Positions 1 through 5,284 of a stretch of DNA of 5,525 nt are shown here, in pieces. How positions within the stretch are numbered: the stretch's first letter is position 1; every line of letters starts with the position of its first letter. Under the pieces are notes generated by a model, which saw nothing but the letters and a program-made list of their open reading frames with translations, did not search any database and was not told the origin of the DNA. The position numbers and the translations under genes were made by a program. The stretch spans positions 1-5,525 of the forward strand of contig JBHAEC010000026.1 of NCBI GenBank assembly GCA_041855385.1, given 5' to 3'. The DNA comes from JBHAEC01 sp041855385 (GTDB taxonomy: Bacteria; Bacillota; Negativicutes; Veillonellales; Veillonellaceae).

Positions 1-234
1 CTCATCTCCCTTTATTGGAGGCGCATGACCCGACTGGGCTGCATTGCAGGCGTCGTCGTAGGCGGTTTAACCGTTCTCATCTGGAAGCAGTTTAGCTGGT
101 TCGGATTGTACGAAATTGTTCCCGGTTTCCTACTCTCATCCATCGCCATCTATGTTGTTAGCCTCCTTGACAAAGAGCCGACAAGCGACATCTTGGAAGA
201 CTATGATAAAGCACAGGAAATGCATATGCTGTAA
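1..234 (+). CDS. putP: Sodium/proline symporter PutP, C-terminal fragment (5' end outside window)
   Basis: This is the last 77 codons of a sodium:solute symporter of the PutP type, which imports L-proline across the cytoplasmic membrane with Na+. The frame is open from base 1 and ends at TAA 232-234, with a second in-frame TAA directly after it. Seen in sequence: LISLYWRRMTRLGCIAG (residues 1-17), a hydrophobic segment around residues 13-28, the stretch WKQFSWFGLYEIVPGF, a second hydrophobic segment around residues 38-56, then a short charged tail. The WKQF.WFGLYEIVPGF block is characteristic of the end of PutP proteins, where the final two membrane helices lie, and this supports proline specificity over a generic family member. 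The tail is cytoplasmic by family topology. It converges on the PFOR gene with a shared terminator between them. The N-terminus, promoter and Na+-site residues are outside the window, so function is inferred from this fragment only. Confidence 0.88.
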   Translation, partial: LISLYWRRMTRLGCIAGVVVGGLTVLIWKQFSWFGLYEIVPGFLLSSIAIYVVSLLDKEPTSDILEDYDKAQEMHML

Positions 235-239
235 TAAAC

Positions 240-282
240 AAAAAGAATCCCGCACTATTGCAATAGCGCGGGGTTCTTTTTT
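240..282. terminator. Bidirectional intrinsic terminator between putP and the PFOR gene
   Basis: A long hairpin starts six bases after the putP stop. AAAAGAATCCCGC (241-253) pairs with GCGGGGTTCTTTT (268-280), with one T:G wobble. After an A/C mismatch, the inner arms CTAT (255-258) and ATAG (263-266) close a TGCA loop. The plus strand ends in a T tract (277-282). On the minus strand the complement of the A-rich left arm gives TTCTTTTTG. The hairpin can therefore end putP transcription and the convergent PFOR transcript, whose stop codon lies at 329-331. Confidence 0.88.
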
Positions 283-328
283 GTTATTCACAATTCCATA
301 TTTTATCCGTCTAACTATCCGTTTACAT

Positions 329-3300
329 TTAGTTGTTATTCGGATCTAATGCTTTTTGCATGCGCACATAGCTCAGGCGACGTTCTTTTGCATCCTCTTC
401 TGTCTTCTCAAAGAGTTGCTCTGCTACGTCAGGGTACGCTTTTTGTAAGGATGAGTAACGAACTTCTCCCATCAAGAATTCGCGGAAGTTTTCCGTCGGC
501 TCCTTAGAATCCAAGGAGAACGGATTTTTGTCCGTACCTTTAAGAGTAGGATTGTAACGGTATAAATCCCAGTATCCGGCCGCAACCGCACGACGTTCTT
601 CTTCCTGACTTAATCCCATTCCCGCTTTAATACCATGAGTAATACATGGCGCATAAGCAATGATGAGAGATGGTCCCGGATATGCTTCGGCTTCGGTAAT
701 CGCTTTCATAAGTTGGTTCTTATCTGCGCCCATAGCTACTTGCGCAACATACACATATCCATACGTCATGGCAATCATACCAAGGTCTTTTTTCTTTGTT
801 CTCTTTCCATTAGCGGCAAACTGTGCAATAGCAGCCGTATTCGTAGACTTGGATGCCTGTCCGCCCGTATTGGAGTATACTTCCGTGTCAAATACAAATA
901 CATTTACATCTTCTCCGGATGCGAGTACATGGTCAAGGCCACCAAATCCAATATCATAGGCCCAACCGTCCCCACCAAAGATCCAATGGGAACGTTTAAC
1001 AAGATATTGTTTGTTCTCCAGGATAGCTTTACCATGCTCACAAAGTTCGCCTGCATTTTCAAGAAGATGTACAACGCGTTCTGCACGAGCCCGCGTACCT
1101 TCACCTTGATCCTTGTGCTCGAGCCAATCTTCAAGAGCTACTTTTACTTCATCACCGGCCACTGCAATAACTGCTTTTACATGCTCCGCAAGTTGTTCAC
1201 GAATTTTTTGCGTACCGATAAACATACCGTAGCCATATTCCGCATTATCCTCGAACAAGGAGTTCGCCCATGTAGGCCCTTGCCCCTTCTGATTCTTCGT
1301 ATATGGCGAAGCCGGCATGGAAGCCCCCCAAATAGAGGAACACCCTGTTGCATTGGCAATCATCATGCGATCGCCAAATAGTTGCGTCAGTAAGCGTGCA
1401 TACGGCGTTTCACCGCAACCCGCACAGGCGCCGGAGAATTCCAACAGCGGTTGTTCAAATTGACTGCCTTTTACCGTATCCTTCTTCATCGGATTTGGTT
1501 TCACAGGCAATTCCATAGCATAGTTCCATGGTTCTGCATACTTCATTTCGGAGTCAATAGGAGTCATTACCAGCGCTTTGCCCTTAGGTGATGGACATAC
1601 ATTTGCACAATTACCGCAACCCAAGCAATCAAGTGGGGACACGGCTATGCGGAATTGATAATCTTTTGCCCCTATAGCAGGAATAACATCAAAATTCTCC
1701 GGTGCTGCAGCCACTTCTTCCGCCGTTGCTAAGATAGGACGAATCGTCGCATGAGGACAGACAAAGGAGCACTGATTACACTGAATACAATTTTCAGGAA
1801 TCCAATGCGGAACAAAGAGTGCAGAGCCTCGTTTTTCATATGCTGCAGTCCCGGACGGCAATGTACCGTCTTCGTAGCCTACAAAGGCACTTACAGGCAA
1901 ATCCATACCTGCTTGCGCATTAACGGGATTACAGATATTTTTCACATAGCAAGGAATATCTTTTTCATGCTCAATTACTGCATCTTCAGCTGTCTTCCAG
2001 CTTTCCGGAACATTGATTTTCACAAGTGCTTCTACACCTTGGTCAATAGCAGCATTATTCATATCTACTACATTTTGACCTTTTTTACCATAAGATTCTT
2101 CAACAGCATCTTTTAAGTATTTAACAGCTTCATCCAAAGGAATGATTTGAGATAATTTAAAGAATGCCGCTTGACAGATCATGTTGATACGGCCGCCTAA
2201 GCCAAGTTCATGGGCAATGTTCGCCGCATTGATGATATAAAATTGTACATCGTTATTAGCAATGGCACGTTTTAACTTACCAGGCAATTGCACTTCCAAT
2301 TCTTCCGGAGTCCAAGTGCAGTTAAGAAGGAACGTCCCTCCTTTTTTAATTCCACGCAATAAATCATATGTATTTACATAGGATTGACGATGACAGGCAA
2401 TAAAGTCTGCTGCTTTAATCAGATATGGCTTAGCAATAGGTGTCTTACCGAAACGAAGGTGAGACATGGTTACGCCGCCGGATTTTTTAGAATCGTAATC
2501 AAAGTAAGCCTGCGCATACATATCCGTATGGTCGCCGATTATTTTAATAGCACTCTTGTTGGCGCCTACAGTTCCGTCTGAACCGAAGCCCCAGAACTTA
2601 CATGCAGACAATCCTTCTGCCGGAATATCCAGTGCAGCTCCTCTCGGTAAAGAAAGATTGGTTACATCATCAACAATCCCTAAAGTAAATCCATTTTTCG
2701 GTTCTGCTTGTGCCAAGTTTTCAAATACTGCAAAAATATCTTCCGGAAGAACATCCTTGGAGCTCAATCCATAGCGACCACCAACGATAGAAACAGGAAG
2801 GCCTGCTTTTGCAATCGCTGCTTGTACATCAAGATAAAGCGGCTCTCCGATAGCACCTGCTTCTTTTGTACGGTCTAAAACAGCGATTCTTTTCACTGTT
2901 TTTGGCAATGCTCCTACAAAACGATCCATTGCAAAAGGACGGAATAGGTGAACAGAAATCATACCTACCTTTTTGCCCTGTTCGTTTAGATAGTCAACGG
3001 TTTCTTCCACTACCTGACAGCCGGATCCCATAGCGACAATCACATCTTCCGCTTCCGGATGTCCTACATAGTTAAACAACTGATAGTTACGGCCGGTCAA
3101 AGCGTTGATCTTTGCCATGTACTCTTCAACAACTTCAGGAATGTTGAGATAGAACGGATTAGATGCTTCCCTATGTTGGAAGTAAATATCCGGATTTTCC
3201 GCTGTACCTCTTGTCACGGGAGAATCCGGACTCAATGCACGAGACCGGAAATCCGCCAGTGCTTCCTGATCGATAAGTGCTCCCAGCTCTTCATACTCAA

Positions 3301-3853
3301 GAACCTCAATTTTTTGAATTTCGTGAGATGTTCTAAAACCGTCAAAGAAATTGATAAACGGAACACGCGTCTTAATAGCGGATAAATGCGCCACAGCAGA
3401 GAGATCCATAACTTCCTGAACACTGGCTTCACAAAGCATAGCGCAGCCGGACATACGTGCCGCCATTACGTCTTGATGGTCTCCGAAGATGCTTAGTGCG
3501 TGGGATGCTAAAGCACGAGCCGCAACATGGAAAACTCCCGGCAATAATTCGCCGGCTACTTTGTATAAGTTCGGTAACATCAAAAGCAGTCCTTGGGATG
3601 CCGTAAAGGTTGTTGTAAGTGCCCCGGCTTGCAAAGAGCCATGTACTGCACCGGCAGCACCTGCTTCAGACTGCATTTCCACCACTTTCACAGGATGTCC
3701 GAAAATATTTTTCCGTCCTGCTGCCGCCCACTCATCCACATGCTCGGGCATGGGAGAAGAAGGGGTAATCGGATAGATGGCTGCAACTTCGGTAAATCCG
3801 TAAGAAATATGAGCTGCTGCCTGATTTCCATCCATGGTCTTCATTTTTCTCAT
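329..3853 (-). CDS. nifJ: Pyruvate:ferredoxin (flavodoxin) oxidoreductase, homodimeric type, full length
   Basis: This cytoplasmic enzyme oxidatively decarboxylates pyruvate with CoA to acetyl-CoA and CO2, reducing ferredoxin or flavodoxin, and is the central pyruvate-cleaving step in many anaerobes. The 1174 residues match the single-chain, six-domain form. N-terminal domain: YPITPSSPM at 27-35 (T30 for pyruvate), E63 in EMQSEAGAAG (TPP activation), R113 in AARALASHALSIFGDHQD. Middle domains run to about 665, with FWGFGSDGTVGANKSAIK at 420-437. The ferredoxin-like domain has C689/C692/C695/C699 and C743/C746/C749/C753 for two [4Fe-4S] clusters. The TPP domain has C810, C813, C838 and C1070 for the proximal cluster, GDG at 961-963 and DTEVYSNTGGQ at 989-999. 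It lacks the roughly 60-residue C-terminal extension of Desulfovibrio africanus PFOR. The first ATG is chosen because GGAGG lies 8 nt upstream; the ATGs at codons 4 and 7 are worse placed. The name nifJ/por does not imply nitrogen fixation. It is transcribed divergently from the LysR gene. Confidence 0.97.
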   Translation of the reverse strand: MRKMKTMDGNQAAAHISYGFTEVAAIYPITPSSPMPEHVDEWAAAGRKNIFGHPVKVVEMQSEAGAAGAVHGSLQAGALTTTFTASQGLLLMLPNLYKVAGELLPGVFHVAARALASHALSIFGDHQDVMAARMSGCAMLCEASVQEVMDLSAVAHLSAIKTRVPFINFFDGFRTSHEIQKIEVLEYEELGALIDQEALADFRSRALSPDSPVTRGTAENPDIYFQHREASNPFYLNIPEVVEEYMAKINALTGRNYQLFNYVGHPEAEDVIVAMGSGCQVVEETVDYLNEQGKKVGMISVHLFRPFAMDRFVGALPKTVKRIAVLDRTKEAGAIGEPLYLDVQAAIAKAGLPVSIVGGRYGLSSKDVLPEDIFAVFENLAQAEPKNGFTLGIVDDVTNLSLPRGAALDIPAEGLSACKFWGFGSDGTVGANKSAIKIIGDHTDMYAQAYFDYDSKKSGGVTMSHLRFGKTPIAKPYLIKAADFIACHRQSYVNTYDLLRGIKKGGTFLLNCTWTPEELEVQLPGKLKRAIANNDVQFYIINAANIAHELGLGGRINMICQAAFFKLSQIIPLDEAVKYLKDAVEESYGKKGQNVVDMNNAAIDQGVEALVKINVPESWKTAEDAVIEHEKDIPCYVKNICNPVNAQAGMDLPVSAFVGYEDGTLPSGTAAYEKRGSALFVPHWIPENCIQCNQCSFVCPHATIRPILATAEEVAAAPENFDVIPAIGAKDYQFRIAVSPLDCLGCGNCANVCPSPKGKALVMTPIDSEMKYAEPWNYAMELPVKPNPMKKDTVKGSQFEQPLLEFSGACAGCGETPYARLLTQLFGDRMMIANATGCSSIWGASMPASPYTKNQKGQGPTWANSLFEDNAEYGYGMFIGTQKIREQLAEHVKAVIAVAGDEVKVALEDWLEHKDQGEGTRARAERVVHLLENAGELCEHGKAILENKQYLVKRSHWIFGGDGWAYDIGFGGLDHVLASGEDVNVFVFDTEVYSNTGGQASKSTNTAAIAQFAANGKRTKKKDLGMIAMTYGYVYVAQVAMGADKNQLMKAITEAEAYPGPSLIIAYAPCITHGIKAGMGLSQEEERRAVAAGYWDLYRYNPTLKGTDKNPFSLDSKEPTENFREFLMGEVRYSSLQKAYPDVAEQLFEKTEEDAKERRLSYVRMQKALDPNNN

Positions 3854-3861
3854 TTAAAAAG

Positions 3862-3869
3862 CCTCCTTT
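3862..3869 (-). promoter_or_regulatory. Shine-Dalgarno site of the PFOR gene
   Basis: The minus strand reads AAAGGAGG here, a near-perfect ribosome binding site. Its GGAGG core ends 8 nt before the ATG at 3853-3851. This decides the start in favour of the first of three closely spaced in-frame ATGs (codons 1, 4 and 7). Confidence 0.9.
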
Positions 3870-3960
3870 TTTATACATTTTCATACATAATAATTTGTTA
3901 TATTAATATTATTAAACATAAGAATGGTTTCTCCCTGCATGAGTTTCCGTTATCACGCTC

Positions 3961-3976
3961 TCTTCTTTTAAGAAGA
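3961..3976. repeat. Perfect 16-bp inverted repeat in the PFOR leader
   Basis: TCTTCTTTTAAGAAGA is fully self-complementary around a central TT pair (arms TCTTCTT and AAGAAGA). As RNA it could form a weak, A/U-rich hairpin of about six pairs. No T tract follows on either strand, so it is not an intrinsic terminator. It lies about 110 bp upstream of the PFOR start codon. It could be a protein-binding dyad or a leader hairpin, or chance in AT-rich DNA. Confidence 0.4.
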
Positions 3977-4103
3977 ACCTAAACAAATACATCCGGAAAA
4001 CAGCGGTTATAAGCGTATTTTCATGTTCTTACTTTCATAATATATAAAAGATAATTCCCTATCTCTATTGCTATTATTACAAAAATATATTACTATTATC
4101 TTA

Positions 4104-4157
4104 TTACAATATTGCAATTGAAAGGGGTAATTTTTTACTAAAATAACAAATTAACAT
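4104..4157 (-). CDS. Possible 17-residue leader ORF upstream of PFOR (weak)
   Basis: Reading the minus strand from ATG 4157-4155 gives MLICYFSKKLPLSIAIL, ending at TAA (4106-4104). An AGAGG sequence (minus strand, 4166-4162) lies 4 nt before the ATG, a short but possible ribosome binding distance. The ORF begins just after the predicted transcription start of the minus-strand promoter, so the 5' leader would be only about ten bases and the ribosome site would sit at the very end of the RNA. The peptide is hydrophobic and matches nothing recognised. There is no run of a regulatory amino acid and no obvious attenuator after it. Chance remains the likelier explanation. Confidence 0.15.
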   Translation of the reverse strand: MLICYFSKKLPLSIAIL

Positions 4158-4168
4158 AGTACCTCTTT

Positions 4169-4190
4169 TCTCATTATATCCTTACTGAGA
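4169..4190. promoter_or_regulatory. Operator-like inverted repeat TCTCA-N12-TGAGA over the PFOR promoter
   Basis: TCTCA (4169-4173) and TGAGA (4186-4190) form perfect 5-bp arms. The match extends imperfectly outward (TTTTCTCA against TGAGATAA). The dyad covers the -10 hexamer and half the spacer of the predicted minus-strand promoter, where a bound protein would normally block RNA polymerase. A second small dyad, CTTA-N6-TAAG (4181-4194), lies inside the spacer. Neither has the strict T-N11-A form expected of a LysR-type box, so the binding protein is not identified. A role as operator is inferred from position and symmetry only. Confidence 0.4.
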
Positions 4191-4201
4191 TAAGAAAACA
4201 A
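4173..4201 (-). promoter_or_regulatory. Predicted sigma70-type promoter directed at the PFOR gene
   Basis: On the minus strand, TTGTTT (4201-4196) is followed by exactly 17 bp and then a perfect TATAAT (4178-4173). Transcription would start near 4166 and give a leader of roughly 313 nt before the PFOR ATG. It is the best promoter match found on the minus strand of the spacer. The -35 keeps the important TTG but only three of six consensus bases, which suits an activated or regulated promoter. AT-rich DNA nearer the gene also offers weaker -10-like hexamers (for example TATAAC near 3900), so an additional or alternative proximal start cannot be excluded. Confidence 0.55.
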
Positions 4202-4205
4202 TATT

Positions 4206-4220
4206 TCTCATCGCTTTCAA
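4206..4220 (-). promoter_or_regulatory. cre-like (CcpA-type) site upstream of the predicted PFOR -35
   Basis: The minus strand reads TTGAAAGCGATGAGA. Against the published cre consensus WTGNAANCGNWNNCW it matches nine of ten defined positions, including the central CG; only the C near the end is replaced by G. Its centre lies about 46 bp upstream of the predicted transcription start, just behind the -35. A cre upstream of the -35 is a position associated with activation rather than roadblock repression in Firmicutes. Whether this organism has CcpA is not visible here. Confidence 0.4.
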
Positions 4221-4295
4221 TTTTGCAAAAAACGCTACAACAACTTACCATTTCCGCATATTATATCCTACTGAACATATGGATATTAATATATT

Positions 4296-4333
4296 TTGAC
4301 TATTCTTAGCCCTTCTCATTCTCAGTATGGGCT
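4296..4333 (+). promoter_or_regulatory. LysR upstream control region: TTGACT, tandem TTCTCA and an AGCCC/GGGCT dyad
   Basis: TTGACT (4296-4301) matches five of six bases of a -35 hexamer, but no good -10 follows at 16-18 bp. That place is occupied by the tandem repeat TTCTCA-TTCTCA (4313-4324). AGCCC (4308-4312) and GGGCT (4329-4333) bracket the repeat as an inverted pair. The arrangement could be a weak, activator-dependent promoter or an autoregulatory operator for the LysR gene, whose ATG is 40 bp further on. The exact start cannot be called. Confidence 0.3.
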
Positions 4334-4361
4334 TTGCGTCATGACCGCTTATTTTTATATT

Positions 4362-4368
4362 GAGGTGA
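4362..4368 (+). promoter_or_regulatory. Shine-Dalgarno site of the LysR gene
   Basis: GAGGTGA lies four to five bases upstream of the ATG at 4373-4375. The match is good and the spacing is slightly short. It supports this start, and the N-terminus MDFHHLKYFVEVA begins exactly where LysR-family proteins usually begin. Confidence 0.75.
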
Positions 4369-4372
4369 CACC

Positions 4373-5284
4373 ATGGATTTTCATCATTTAAAATATTTTG
4401 TTGAAGTCGCAGATCAGAAAAGTTTTAGCAAGGCTGCCAGAAATCTCCATATTTCACAATCTGCCATCAGTCGCACTATCAAAGCATTAGAAGACGAGTT
4501 GGGTGTTGTACTGTTTATGCGTAATGCCAAATCGGTAGAGTTAACTGACGGAGGAACTATTTTCCTTACCCATGCCAAACGCGTTGTCTTTATGTTTGAA
4601 CACTTAAAACTGGACTTTGAAAACGAGTTTAAATTGGAGCAGGGATCTATTCATATCGGATTACCACCTATTACGGATGCACCCATATTTGCACAACTGT
4701 TGGGAGAGTTCAAAAAAAATTACCCTCAAATTGATCTGGAACTTTATGAACACGGATCAAAAAAGGTAGAAATCAGTGTTCAAGAAGGACTCATAGATAT
4801 TGGTATTATTTGCACAAAGCCACAAGCTAAGGACTTTGAGTTTTTCTTTCTAACCAATGATCCTTTACATGTAATTCTTCCAAAGGATAATCCCCTTGCA
4901 AAATCTGGCGAAATCAAGCTGTCACAATTAGCGGAAGAACCTTTTGTCCTTTATCGTGACGATTTTAATTTGCATGATGAAATCATTAAATCCTGTAAAC
5001 AATCCGGGTTTCAGCCCAAGATTGTTTTTGAAACCAGCCAACGCGATCTCATGCTCCAGACCGTAGGAGCCAATCTCGCCGTAGCACTGCTTCCCAGCCG
5101 ACTTTGCCCGGGAATGGGGGAAAATACCAATGTAGCTAATAATGTAGTCGTTAGGCCTTTGGTAGAACCTGAAATCATGCATAATTTATATGTTATTTGG
5201 AAGCGCAGTCATTATCTATCTCATGCATCCCAGCTTTGGCTTGATTTTGTAAAGGCAAAATTATCTAATTTAAATAATATGTAA
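4373..5284 (+). CDS. LysR-family transcriptional regulator, CidR-like
   Basis: This 303-residue protein has the normal LysR-type length and layout. The N-terminal winged helix-turn-helix holds the family signature FSKAARNLHISQSAISRTIKALEDELG across residues 18-44. A linker helix spans about 60-88. A periplasmic-binding-protein-like effector domain runs from about 91 to 297, starting GSIHIGLPPIT, where T101 sits near the usual inducer-contacting Ser/Thr. The stretches YEHGSKKVE (125-133), DIGI (142-145) and the ending WKRSHYLSHASQLWLDFVK (276-294) recall the CidR/YwbI group, from memory of the family and not from a search. CidR in staphylococci controls pyruvate-overflow genes such as cidABC and alsSD. 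Such proteins act as cytoplasmic tetramers and commonly control a divergent gene and themselves, so PFOR is a candidate target, as is the downstream overlapping gene. Its ligand is unknown. No frameshift or missing motif is seen. Confidence 0.92.
   Translation: MDFHHLKYFVEVADQKSFSKAARNLHISQSAISRTIKALEDELGVVLFMRNAKSVELTDGGTIFLTHAKRVVFMFEHLKLDFENEFKLEQGSIHIGLPPITDAPIFAQLLGEFKKNYPQIDLELYEHGSKKVEISVQEGLIDIGIICTKPQAKDFEFFFLTNDPLHVILPKDNPLAKSGEIKLSQLAEEPFVLYRDDFNLHDEIIKSCKQSGFQPKIVFETSQRDLMLQTVGANLAVALLPSRLCPGMGENTNVANNVVVRPLVEPEIMHNLYVIWKRSHYLSHASQLWLDFVKAKLSNLNNM

Larger units (their letters stand above)
3854..4372. other. 519-bp AT-rich divergent intergenic region between the PFOR and LysR genes
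   Basis: This spacer holds no convincing protein gene. It is much richer in A+T than the flanking genes and carries the start signals of both divergent genes. The PFOR-proximal half (3854-4165) would be the mRNA leader if the minus-strand promoter near 4173-4201 is used. It contains a perfect inverted repeat at 3961-3976, a 9-bp direct repeat (TTATTACAA at 4074-4082 and 4101-4109) and a possible 17-codon ORF. The stretch 4155-4220 combines promoter, dyad and cre-like site. The LysR-proximal part (4221-4372) holds a 10-bp palindrome ATATTAATAT (4283-4292), a TTGACT hexamer (4296-4301), tandem TTCTCA (4313-4324) and the LysR ribosome binding site. No known riboswitch class was recognised by eye. 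Confidence 0.75.

Noticed and set aside
116..349. 77-codon plus-strand frame across the putP end and terminator
   Set aside because: It overlaps the well-supported putP frame, reads through the terminator hairpin and ends in the PFOR 3' end. There is no start signal.
635..1381. 248-codon open frame on the plus strand
   Set aside because: It is wholly antisense to the conserved TPP and cluster domain of PFOR, has no ribosome binding site and gives a Cys/Ile-rich product without recognisable domains. It is a shadow of PFOR codon usage.
3593..3982. 129-codon plus-strand frame running from antisense PFOR into the spacer
   Set aside because: No ribosome site, no recognisable domain, and most of it mirrors the PFOR N-terminus. 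The tail simply continues until a stop in the spacer.
4118..4144. Plus-strand TTGAAA...TAAAAT as a LysR promoter
   Set aside because: Both hexamers match five of six bases, but the spacer is only 15 bp and the start would lie over 200 bp from the gene. Too weak to call, though it should be considered if mapping points there.
3854..4166. Known riboswitch or T-box in the PFOR leader
   Set aside because: No conserved core of any class I know was found by eye and no terminator hairpin precedes the PFOR ribosome site.
4169..4194. LysR-type T-N11-A binding box inside the dyads over the PFOR promoter
   Set aside because: The symmetric T/A pairs in these dyads are spaced by 8, 10 or 12 or more bases, not 11. 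The dyad is kept only as an operator of unknown partner.
4928..5182. 84-codon minus-strand frame inside the LysR gene
   Set aside because: Antisense to the conserved effector domain of the regulator, with no ribosome site or family match.
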